Assembly: GCF_018691265.1 (NCBI RefSeq)
Contig: NW_024881283.1
Span: forward strand, 3,445,731 to 3,509,730
DNA length: 64,000 nucleotides
Reading direction: 5' to 3'
Source of the DNA: Tyto alba
Taxonomy: Eukaryota > Chordata > Aves > Strigiformes > Tytonidae
Below are positions 13,201 through 22,486 of this stretch, one piece after another. Made by a program: the position numbers and the translations under genes. Numbering within the stretch: position 1 is the stretch's first letter; each line of letters opens with the position of its first letter. Below the pieces are notes generated by a model. The model was not told the DNA's origin. It made no database searches and saw nothing but the letters and a program-made list of their open reading frames with translations.

Positions 13201-16200
13201 AGTTGTTAAATATGACTACCCAGAGAGAGTCTTCAGCTCACAAAATCCCTTTGCTTCTGATGGCCAAAAGCCTGGAGTGTGTACAAGTTGACAGAATACT
13301 TAAGGTTTATGCGTAAATTATTGGTCACTGCCACAATACAACAGGAAACCATCTGGGGTGCGGTTTTCAATTAGTATAGCTGTTTTCTTGCTCTTTTCTA
13401 TAGAAAGAAATCAGAACAAAGAGAAATCTTCCTTTTACCAAGATGTTGATTGAACACAAAGTCATTGCTGATCTTGTGCATCAGTGATGGAAATAAGTCA
13501 TATGCTTTTCTCAAAGCACAACATACACACCACAGAAACTGAGAGCAAGCTAGCACTGGAATTTGTTTAGGTGACTTAATTTTGACAATACAAGTATGTA
13601 TTATGACAAACTTAAGGCCAAAATCTTTTGGGTAATTATTTTAGCTCATGCAGAATGGTTTCTTCCTACGTGCAAGAAGAGGGCTGGATAAAGAGCTGAC
13701 CAGTAACTCTGATCCAACCTTGTTACATCTGTAGAAAATAGGATGATTAGGGCATTTGAATTTTTTAAAAAAATGAAGACTCATGGGAGGCATTTATGAA
13801 TTCCCCTAGACTTAGAAGCATTAAAATAATTCCTGACAAACTTCCAGTTGTAAGAAATACAGTTAAAAAAAAGGTTGTGGTTCAAACTTGATGATAACAG
13901 ACCTTTCCTGAACATGAAAAAATTGCACTCTGTTTTAGGAGTATTTTATGGGAGATTTCTGATGAGAAATGTGGCTGCTTCAACCAAACAAAGCATTCCG
14001 TTTGTATTAAAGCATTTGCCCAACTTCACCTTGGCACTATGTATGTTTTCTTGTTACAATGCAATTCCACACAGAACTAGATTGTACTGGTTCACTCTGG
14101 TTCCCTTGGTTACTTACTCAGGAACCAAGTCTCCATGGAATATAGTGAAATTTGGAAATTGTATACAAAATTTAACTCCTGAGAGCAAGGCCATAAATAT
14201 TCTGTTAGAGAGAACTACAGGTTTTATGACACCAAAAAATGAATCCAAATGGCACTGAATTAAATAGGAAAATTAATATTAAATAGGGAACAACCATGCA
14301 ATGATTATTTTATAAGATTATTCCTACATTTTCAGAATGAGAACAGGTATGTTGGAACTGTAATTTACCTGTAGAAATCAGAGGAAGATAGACTGTAACC
14401 TTTATGCCTAACAGGAAGTCTTGTTATTCTGACAGTTTGATTTCCATCCTATATTTTTTGTTCTTTCTCTTCAGCTATAAATAAAATTCTCCAATACTAT
14501 CCCTCTTTAAAAATACTCTAGCTAGAGAATACTAATGTTGTTTTTATTTTAATAGACAACTAAAGCTCTGTTATGTCTCAAAGTAAGATCACTGTTTCCC
14601 CATCAATGAATTTTCTCACTGCATCCGTTTCAGTTTGATTTGAGCTTTATTAAGCAGAGGTAACATACTACGCATTTGCATCAATGCCATCTACAACAGC
14701 ACTGACACTTTCCTACCTTACAAATAGAAATAAATTCAGGCAAAGTATTAGTCTTTTTATTTATTTCTGAACAGTTATATGTTAATAGTGATTGATGGTC
14801 ATTCTGTGATTTGCCTATGTACTTGTGTATATGTCTATTTATTTCTGAATATGAGCTTGTGTCCTTTTACTTCCCAATAGTGAGTTTCTGGCTTTAAGAT
14901 GCAGCTTTTGTTCTTAGTCCCTATTTTCCATCTTACATTTCTGCATTTTATCTTGTTTTTACTGTTTTGATCTTCAAGATGTACCAAAAAGGACTGGATA
15001 ATACTCTGGCCTCTATGTTGACTATGCTTGCGTAACGTTTAACAAGCACTGTGGTCACTTTTGTCAAGGTAATTAATTAAAAAAAATCCCCCAACACTAA
15101 AAGGGTCAGTCCACAGACTCTATCCAGCTGCTATTGCCTCCTCAAAGTCTATCCCTTACACACTCACAGTTCTTGTATGAACACCTCCATTGCTTCCCAA
15201 AATGACTGTTTCCTCTGTGTCCTGAAAGAAACAGTCTTGAAGAATGCTGGTTCATCTGACAAAGTCAGTCTTTGGTGGACGTAGTATATCTAGTTCTCTG
15301 CCTTGAATAATTAGCTCCTTCAAAATATAGTCTAGCAGCTGGGTACAATAATGTTCAGGTTTTCCCATGGTAGCTACCCGTATGGATCTGTTGGCCTTAT
15401 AGAAAACATCAATTGTTAACCATTTTAAGCAGTTAAGTATTTAAGAGGGACAAAAACTGAAGTTTTTGAAGTTTTCACTGAACAGAAACAAGTTCCAGCA
15501 TAGGTTTTGAAATTAAACCACCTACAAGCAAAAGTTATTTTTTCTGTATTAGAAAAATGATTTTCTTCAGTTTCTTCACCTTGTGCTCTACAGGCCAGTC
15601 CAATTCTCTGTGCATTACATCAGGACGATGCTGTGAGGAATTTGTTTAATGGATTGTTTCTGCCACTGATGGCAAACCCTCTACTGCAGGACTATAGAGT
15701 AATGTAAACAATCAGGGACAGACAATCAAGAAGAGGAAGAAAAGCCCAAACTCCTGGAAGGAGGACACTAAATAACAAAAATAAAACATTTCAGAAAAAG
15801 AGAACAAAACTATTAATGCTTTGGGATGTGATGCTAGCTAGAAGTACCGAGTAACAGAACTGAAGTTTTACAAATTAGCTGACAGTATCTCTTCAACAAG
15901 GCTAAGATTCAATGTTGACATGGCAACTGGGTTATAACAGCTATATCCAGCTGAAGCTCAGCAGCCTCACTGATGTCCTACTCAGTCTACAGAGATTTTG
16001 AGTTGTAGCTATTAAGGACATAGACAGGCCAACTTTAATTCTATTGTGTTAGTTTAAAAATAGGTCAATTATTTAGGTTTCTAAATATGGACTCAGAAGC
16101 CTAAATTTAGACACTTCCTAAAAATCTTGGTGTACTACTGTACACACCTTTGTGCCCAACTTCAGGGACAAGGTGGAATTTCCAGAACTCAAGAGCTCAT

Positions 16201-19200
16201 CTTCTCCAGAAATTTGTATACAACCATTGCCAGGAATAGCTTGTTCTTGGCTCAGAGAAACTGAAGAGGAATGACTGTTGTCTTTACAACATACTATTTT
16301 AAATTTATGTACATTCCAGAACAAGCTTGACATCCCAACTAATGGTGTGTCACGATAGAGAGAAAACAAAGACTCACAATCTGAAATGCAGGTTAAACAG
16401 GGACAAAAAGGACAGACAGGCACTATCCATTAAACATCTAATGCTCACCTCAAAACCACACCCCAGAACATTTGTACCTCATGGAAATTACTTTTCCTCA
16501 CTAAATGCACCTCAGAAGGTATGCAAAAGCCTTAATAAAACTAGGATATGTAGTTGTTATCTAAAGACATTTTCTAATATCATGGTATGGCAAAATTTTA
16601 ATCCACAGAAAGTATTGGTAACATCTTTATTCCAACAGTATTCCAATTTTAAATGCATAGCCCGTGTCTTTGCTAAAATGTAGACAGGAATTACAGTACA
16701 TGTATAAACAAGTACTGGCATAAGCAAGTACATTTATTCAAAGAGAGTACTCATTATTTTTCATCTGTCTTGAGCTAGCTTAACTGTTGGAAAAATAAGA
16801 AAACAAAGAATAAACATTTTATGGATTATAAAGATGTAACCTGTAAGAGCATAAAAACTAAATCAAAGCCAGAACTTAAAACTCATGAAAATCTTGAATT
16901 TCAATAGAGAGGTGTTTTCTGGTAACTGGATACTAAAACACTATCCACATTAGGAAAGAACAGATACAATGATGGAGGCAAACTTCAGAAGCATGAGCAA
17001 CAATTTAAGGATAAGAAAAAAACCCCAATCATTTCTGTTGATTATATTTAAGATCTATTTCTTATATGGTCTGTGTTTGCAGTCCCCAAGGCAGCTTGAC
17101 TTAGAGGCAAAAATTAAATAGGTAGGTAACGACTGTTATTTTGATTTTAATATAGGTGGATGAGATTGAAGATATTTCACTACAGAAGAAGCTACTACTG
17201 ACCATGAAGACTCTCTGCAACTCCATGTTTTTTGGTCACACAAAGCTCTCCCTACAAAGATCTACATTGCTACCTATATAGAAGACTTTTCAGTGCTTGT
17301 GTAAGATATCAAGGATCCTACAGGATACATTTACACTGACTTTCTGGTAGTCAGAGCTTCAAATAACAATACTGTCGGTCTAAAACTGCTACTGCAAACT
17401 ATTTTCACTCTGAGGAATCCTACCTGTGAAAGACCCATCACTTAATATCATAACTGTGTTCCTTGGTTTGCTCTGAAAGAAATGCATACTTTAAAACTGA
17501 GATAGAATCTATAATTCAGTAGGTGCCAGTGGAAGTCATGTAAAGCCTTAACATGAAAGATTTTCTACTTTTTTTTTCAGATGAGAAAATAAAGCAAAAG
17601 CAAATAAATCCACCTGGTAAAAAGGTTCCTCCCTCCTACTGGATGTGGCAGTGGAATACCACCAATCATAACTATCTAATACTTCCCATTTTCAGTTGCC
17701 TATTCAGCAGAATATAAACACTGTAACTGAAAGCTATTTATAGTGGCTTCCTGCTACAGTTGTTGGTTTGTTGATTTTGTTTGGTTGCTTTTGTTGGTTG
17801 GTTGTTTTTTTTTTTTTTACACTTATGTAACAACAGCTTACCTGTTTCAAAAGAAGTGTTAAGGAAAAACGTTAAGTTTTTCCACACAGTAACACATCTT
17901 TCCCAATATTAATTGCCACATCTACACATGACAATTTGACTAAGATCAAACTGTATTGGGTACGCCTGCCACCACACTGGTATAAACATACAGCTTGCCC
18001 AGACTTGGTCTCTAAAATATTACAATGTGTGTATGTACAATTGAGGTGCAAGGGAAAATAAGGAGTTTTATTAGAATGCATATGGAGTCTATATACAAGC
18101 CCTGAGAATGATTTTAGAACACTGTAGTAAAAGGACATCCAGGTTGCAAAAAGCAAATTATCAAAAATCTCAGAAATGTCAGAATGAAACAGGCCCTGGC
18201 ACCCCAACGTGACCTCCTTAATCCTGGGTGTGAAACCCTGGCTTGGATCATCTCCCTGCTGCCCCTCACACCTCATTCAGCGCAATGGATTGTGCTTCAA
18301 AACCAAATCAGGTCAGCATCAGCAGAGTGAAGCAAGCTGTCTGTCTGCAAGACCCTGCCCTGTTTGTAGCAGAGGCCAGAAAGTATGTAGCTGAAGAGGC
18401 TCACACAGTTATAGTTGTAGTCCTGTCCTCCCCTCCCTATGGTATTTAGGAATTCTGCAATAGCATCTAAGTTATTGAAATTAAGCATTCACAAGTTATA
18501 CTTCTCCAGATGTTCAATCTATAGCTTTCAAAGGCAGAAGTCATTCAAATTCATCAGTGAATATAATGCTAGTTGCGAACACAGTTGTATAAAAACAGTA
18601 AGAAAAAAAAATAAATATATGATGTTTCAAATTTCAAGTTGAACGTCCAGAAAGTACTAACGTTGAATAATTTTTGGCTTTATCTATTGTGTCATCATTT
18701 TATGGAGCACCATCTTGTCTCATATAGATATTTGTTACTGCACATGTTCAGCACAAATAAAATACTAAAATACACGAGCAATTATTTTCCATGAGAGGGT
18801 TAAGTGTTTTTAGTTACTAAAGCAGGCACTTATAAAACAAGTCAAAACTAAAAAGCATATTCACTGAGGACCATCTTTAAAGTACTGAAAGGTAGGGGAC
18901 GTAGTAAAACCCAGATGACTATGCAATTAAAGACTGCAATCATGCATGCACATACCTAGCTAGCTCATACAAATATACAAGTGTTTGACTTTTCAGCTGT
19001 AGCGCTGCATCATTTTCTATGTGGTTTAAACTATAACTGCACACATCCCCTCAAAAATCGATGCTCTGGCACCCAGAGAAGAGGGCACAGCAAAGATCTG
19101 TGTAGTAATGTATCAAAAATTTCAAAGCAAACGAAACAGGGCCCCAGGTAACCTAATCTAAGGCCCTGTTCTCAATAGAAGGTTGGACCAGATGATTTCC

Positions 19201-19808
19201 AGAGATCCCTTGCAGTGTGGACTTTTCTAAACGCGGATGATTCTAAAACCAGCCAAATTCATGGTCCTGATACTGCTTCTCCAACACATCACTTTGCCTT
19301 GACTTCTTAACGCACTATAATAAAAACATCCAGGCGAGTTCCAAGCTCATGGATTTCTCACGCTGGCTACATAACTGTAGCAGAAAATTTGATTTGTACT
19401 ACACCCCGTATTGTGTTTAAGGTCTCGGGAAGAGGCAGCACCTCCGGGAAGCACTCCGAGCGGCAGCCGGCGTTGCAGAGCGGCAGCCGCAGGCAGTCGC
19501 TGCCGACGGATGCGCCCGCAGGGCTGCACCCCCGGCCCCCCGCCGCTACGGCGGCAGCCGCCCCCCCCCCGCGGGATGAGGGGGCGCAGGCCAGGGCAGG
19601 CGGCCTCAGCCCCCACGGTCCTTCCCGCCCCACGCCCCGCCGGGCCCAGCCCCGCCACCCGGCCCGGCGGACACCCGCGCCCGCCGCAGAGGCGGGTGGC
19701 CCGGCGGAGCGGCGGCAGCCCCGGCCCGCCCGCCCGGCCCGCTCACCAGCTGGGGCACTCGAAGAGCGAGAGGCCGCCGCCGCCGGCGGAGTTCGCGTTC
19801 GCCGCCAT
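4156..19808 (-). CDS. PPP1R8: PPP1R8 (NIPP1), partial: coding exons 1 and 2
   Basis: This is the 5' part of the gene for NIPP1, a nuclear regulatory subunit that inhibits and targets protein phosphatase 1 and acts at splicing factors and chromatin. Two exons splice in phase (62 + 61 nt = 41 codons). Exon 1 gives MAANANSAGGGGLSLFECPS, the junction codon gives W21, and exon 2 gives AGKPPPGLHLDVVKGDKLIE. This matches the known N-terminus of vertebrate NIPP1 closely, except that a glycine run replaces the human residues after MAAAANS. The FHA domain and the PP1-binding RVxF region, which follow in the family, are not in the window, so the gene continues beyond base 1. The gene lies downstream of STX12 on the same strand, as in human. 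Intron 1 is 15.5 kb and rich in repeats. Confidence 0.93.
4935..5010 (-). repeat. Possible MIR-like remnant
   Basis: The plus-strand run cagtattattcccacttgg, then gggaacacagaggta and cttggcaatgcacagc follows the spacing of the MIR 3' core complement. It is diverged and short. Confidence 0.3.
5573..6569 (-). mobile_element. Solo LTR, avian ERVL-like (copy A)
   Basis: A 997-bp element read on the minus strand. It begins TGTCCTGGATTTGAG at 6569 and ends CTCAAACCATGACA at 5573, giving imperfect terminal inverted repeats with TG...CA ends. The flanks are atttc and attta, a 5-bp target duplication with one mismatch. It carries an AATAAA-type signal near its 3' end (minus-strand TAATAAATC close to 5760) and is clearly homologous, inverted, to the element at 11376-12458. 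No internal retroviral coding sequence lies next to it, so it is a solo LTR. Several chance open frames of up to 178 codons cross it; they are not genes. Confidence 0.88.
8967..9306 (-). mobile_element. CR1 LINE 3' fragment
   Basis: The plus strand reads GAATAGAATAG, then the typical complement of a CR1 3' end: gctggaagagacc, atcatctagtctaac, gcacagctttgaaccattcc. This is the 3' UTR end of an avian CR1 inserted in reverse. It is about 340 bp, truncated at the 5' end as usual. It holds no functional reverse transcriptase. Confidence 0.88.
10516..11107 (+). mobile_element. Solo LTR, avian ERVL-like (copy B, shorter subfamily)
   Basis: A 592-bp element starting TGTCCTGATTTCAG and ending TTTAAACCATGACA. 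I recognise the body as a widespread avian LTR: an early gctgtggtttggattcagta segment, a middle part with ccaaactggccaa and ccatatcatatg, a late A/T-rich block, then gattattaaattg. Its last 60 bases resemble those of the 1-kb LTRs nearby, so they are related subfamilies. The flanks, tagac and caaac, match at only 3 of 5 positions, so the duplication is decayed or the ends are off by a base. Confidence 0.85.
11371..11375 (+). repeat. Target-site duplication, left copy (GAACC)
   Basis: GAACC directly precedes the TG of the LTR at 11376 and is repeated exactly at 12459-12463. A 5-bp duplication fits integration by an ERVL-type integrase. Confidence 0.85.
11376..12458 (+). mobile_element. Solo LTR, avian ERVL-like (copy C)
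   Basis: A 1083-bp element starting TGTCCTGGGTTTGAG and ending CTCAAACCACAACA. It is flanked on both sides by a perfect 5-bp target duplication, GAACC (11371-11375 and 12459-12463), which fixes both ends. A polyadenylation signal AATAAA lies at about 12266-12271, followed by a C/T-rich U5. It is the inverted homologue of the LTR at 5573-6569. No retroviral genes adjoin it. The overlapping open frames of 60-124 codons inside are not genes. Confidence 0.92.
12459..12463 (+). repeat. Target-site duplication, right copy (GAACC)
   Basis: GAACC follows the terminal CA of the LTR and matches the left copy exactly. Confidence 0.85.
19140..19250 (+). mobile_element. CR1 LINE 3' end fragment
   Basis: The segment ggttggaccagatgattt, then agatcccttgcagtgtgg and a degraded gattctaaa tail, match the last ~100 bases of avian CR1 elements in forward orientation. 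It lies about 500 bp downstream of PPP1R8 exon 1, inside intron 1. Confidence 0.8.
19747..19808 (-). CDS. PPP1R8: PPP1R8 coding exon 1
   Basis: The start codon is at 19808-19806 within the string AAGATGGCGGC. The exon encodes 20 residues plus two bases of a Trp codon and ends at a consensus donor, GCTG|GTGAGC. It lies in a CpG island. The Gly4 run (residues 9-12) looks like a lineage-specific expansion of a flexible N-terminus. Confidence 0.93.
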
Positions 19809-19811
19809 CTT
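19801..19811 (-). promoter_or_regulatory. PPP1R8: YY1-type motif overlapping the PPP1R8 start codon
   Basis: Minus-strand AAGATGGCGGC matches the extended YY1 consensus, and its ATG is the start codon. Binding is inferred from the motif only. Confidence 0.6.
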
Positions 19812-20300
19812 GCATCTGCCCCATTCAGGCGGGCCGAGGGCACGATGGGAAGTTGGAGGACCGGCGCGGGAGTCGATCCCAGCGTGCCCCGCGCGGCGCA
19901 GCCTCCCGCTGCCGGGGGCACGCGCAGCGGCGGGAAACGACCTGCGGCAAACCCTTCCCCGACCGCTGTCCTAACCCCCCTCCAGCAAGCGTTCTGGCGT
20001 TTCCACTTTCTACTGCACAGCAGCCCAATTAGATGGATCACGCGCTTGGTTACAAGCACAGATAACTGAGCTTGTGTGAGGGAAAAAAAAAAATCCCACT
20101 CCCGCGGCTCCCTGCCGGCCCACTGCAGACCGCCCGAGAGCTGTCGCGCAGGGGCCCTCACGACCCCGAGCCGTGCAGCGATCGCTGCCACGGCAAGCAG
20201 CACAAGCGAGTTTACCCCTTCACCGGTGGCCGCGGCGAGAGCCGGGCTGCCCAGAGTAAGGTTCCAGCAGCTCTCAGGGTGGTAGAAAACACACCTGGAG

Positions 20301-21014
20301 CGCTTAGTGCCAGAATGCTGCAGCAACGGCAGTAAGAGTTTCTGGTGGTGATTTTTCATGCTCAGGAACATTAGTCAAGGCTGCTGTTAAAAACGGTTTC
20401 TGCAGCAGTTCCACTGATAAGTTCAATGATGTAAAGGAATGAGAAAGGAATCAAGCAGTTACAGCACTCCAGAGTCCAGCAGGCTGGACTGGTGTTCTCA
20501 ATTCTCGTTTCTAGAAGACTAAACCAAGCTAGAGCAAGGTTCAATCCTACATAAAATGCATCCAGGCTCCCTTTTAAGCATGGCAAGGAAGCAAGTGCTT
20601 TCATTATCATAGAGGTGTGACATCCAAAGGACTGCGCCCCTGCTGCAGGCTCTACCATTTAGGAGGAATATTTTAAATAAAGAGCAGAACGACACAGTTC
20701 CCTTGCTTTCAACTCAGATTTTACCGTACAGGCTCAGCAAAAACATCAAGTTCCAGTCAAAGTTGATCCAACACTCTTCTAGGGCATCAGACTCATTTTG
20801 CTGTGATCAGCTATTGTACAGGGCTCTGCCCACGAGTTTTCTATATATCCATGTGGAAGTAATTTAGTGTTTCCAGATAGTCTCACTCTTAAGAATCAGG
20901 GACCACAGAACTAAAGCTGGAGGAAACAGTGCTGTTACCAATCATAAAGTCTTCCACCCTGCTTACAGAGGGAACTGCAAACATAGCCACACCACTGTCT
21001 AAACCGCAGGAAAA
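20301..21014. other. Intergenic gap between STX12 and PPP1R8
   Basis: About 0.7 kb of non-coding sequence between the predicted STX12 cleavage site and the PPP1R8 CpG island. I see no exon, RNA gene or repeat in it. Confidence 0.6.
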
Positions 21015-22393
21015 AGCTCTGACATAGGGTTTTAAAAGTGTTTATTGATGGTTATTAGATGGAATGATGGCGCAATAGTGCAAACCACTGTGCAACTGGG
21101 ATAACATACTCCCTTCCCAGTTTTCACATTTACTTTATTATACAGGAGACATGGAATAAGGATTAAATATAAAATGGGTCAGTATGCTGCATTTACCACA
21201 CTCCGTTGGGCTCTGGACAGATGACTGTTCCCTCAGTGCATATCAGTTCAGAACTACATCAAAGCTGGGAGTGGCTGCTACGTTCTGTCCAGCTCTACTA
21301 GCAAGACAGTTGGAACCAGTGATCTTTTCCACTTGCATGCACATCTTCAGTCTGAAAAATTCAGCACTTCATTCAGCCAGTTTCTGCACTTTGTTTCATA
21401 AAGAATGGAAAATACCAGATGTTCGCAAGCCACATATAATATTTACTAGTACACTACAAGTGAGCTTTAAGAGTACCTCTTCAGAAGTAAGATTTCTGCT
21501 AATACTCATCTATCTTGCTAGCTTGTAAACTTAGGTGCCCACTTCCCCATCTTTGTGTGATTTTTTCTCTGGAAGCTTCTAAAAACAATTAGGAGCAAGC
21601 AGCCAAACTTTGTATTTCTAGTGCTTGAGAGTCAGCATTGGAAGAGATTTATTTGTCCAATAATAAATCACCAGCTAGCTTCACTAAGGAAGTTGCATTG
21701 TTAGATTATAAGTTAAAGAACATCCTATCCTCAAATAATGCATTTTGGAAAAAAGACAACCACAACCACATTCAAAAAATTAAACACCACAGTTACAAGT
21801 CTCAAGGATAAACTGACCAGCACGCCATGGTTCCAACTATCATCCATGCATATTTCTCCTTGTCTTTCAAATCTGTAATAACATCTTTCTCTTCAAGAGA
21901 ATCTAGAACCACAGCCACTTGGAGACTAATAAAACCATGGGGCAGATACTGGTGACTTTAGAAACTGCTGGGTTAAGGTAATGTGAATTAGTGTTGTGCC
22001 CTCTTTGAATGTCACTCTTATTCCAGTCCAACAAAGTTACCTATACATATAAAATGTTAAAGTTGTGCCACTTGTCAAAAACAAGACATCTCCAATTACT
22101 GATCACACTTCAGCATACAGTTGGGACAGGGAATAATACATTACAGAAAGCAAAACCACAAGGTTTTAGTTACATAAAACAATATAATTTGTATATAAAC
22201 TGATAAATACTGTCTTCATGGTTCACTAATTCCAAATGCTAGTTATCTGCACATTAGTTGCTAATATCTATTACTAGAAGTAGTTCCAGCTTGTGCTCTC
22301 TCAGGGTGATCAACTCATTTCTGAGACTAGTCAGCCTGTTTGCTCTGAGGGAAAAAAAATCTCAGCAATGAGACTAGGTTCCACGTGAAGATT
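21015..22393 (-). other. STX12: STX12 3' UTR (predicted extent)
   Basis: Non-coding sequence downstream of the STX12 stop. Two minus-strand AATAAA signals are visible, at 21134-21139 and 21041-21046. The more distal one would give a 3' UTR of about 1.4 kb. No other gene is seen here. The extent is a prediction from signals only. Confidence 0.55.
21041..21046 (-). terminator. STX12: Candidate STX12 polyadenylation signal (AATAAA)
   Basis: Minus-strand AATAAA in the context ATCAATAAACAC, the last such signal before the intergenic gap. A second AATAAA at 21134-21139 could be used instead. Confidence 0.5.
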
Positions 22394-22486
22394 TCATTTT
22401 GCTGTCCACCAGAAAATGAATCCTATGATTATAGATGCCACAGCAAGGCCAAGAATGAGGATACAGATCTTCTTACGGGATTTCTT
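22394..22486 (-). CDS. STX12: STX12 coding exon 9 (membrane anchor and stop)
   Basis: Encodes KKSRKK, then the hydrophobic stretch [20 protein letters not shown], then WTAK and TGA at 22396-22394. This is the C-terminal tail anchor. Acceptor attag|AAGAAATCC. The exon continues into the 3' UTR. Confidence 0.95.
   Translation of the reverse strand, partial: KKSRKKICILILGLAVASIIIGFIFWWTAK

Larger units (their letters stand above)
4217..19746 (-). other. PPP1R8: PPP1R8 intron 1, repeat-bearing
   Basis: A 15.5 kb intron bounded by a consensus donor at 19746 and acceptor at 4217. It holds three LTRs (5573-6569, 10516-11107, 11376-12458), a CR1 fragment at 8967-9306, another at 19140-19250, and a possible MIR remnant at 4935-5010. 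The remainder (4217-4930, 5015-5570, 6570-8966, 9307-10515, 12459-19139) is A/T-rich, with no coding exon that I can recognise. From memory, the human gene hosts the small Cajal-body RNA SCARNA1 in an intron. I could not identify its orthologue by eye. Confidence 0.85.
19420..20300 (-). promoter_or_regulatory. PPP1R8: CpG-island promoter of PPP1R8
   Basis: A sharply GC- and CpG-rich block in an A/T-rich setting, spanning PPP1R8 exon 1 and extending upstream. There is no TATA box near the start. The start codon is embedded in a YY1-type motif (19801-19811, reading AAGATGGCGGC on the minus strand), a common arrangement in TATA-less housekeeping promoters. Transcription probably begins within about 100 bases upstream of 19808, but the start site cannot be fixed from sequence. 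The island is about 1-2 kb beyond the predicted STX12 3' end. Confidence 0.85.

Noticed and set aside
19367..20371. 334-codon minus-strand frame over the PPP1R8 promoter
   Set aside because: It lies in the CpG island, is Arg/Pro/Ala-rich, and is in a different frame from PPP1R8 exon 1. It resembles no known protein.
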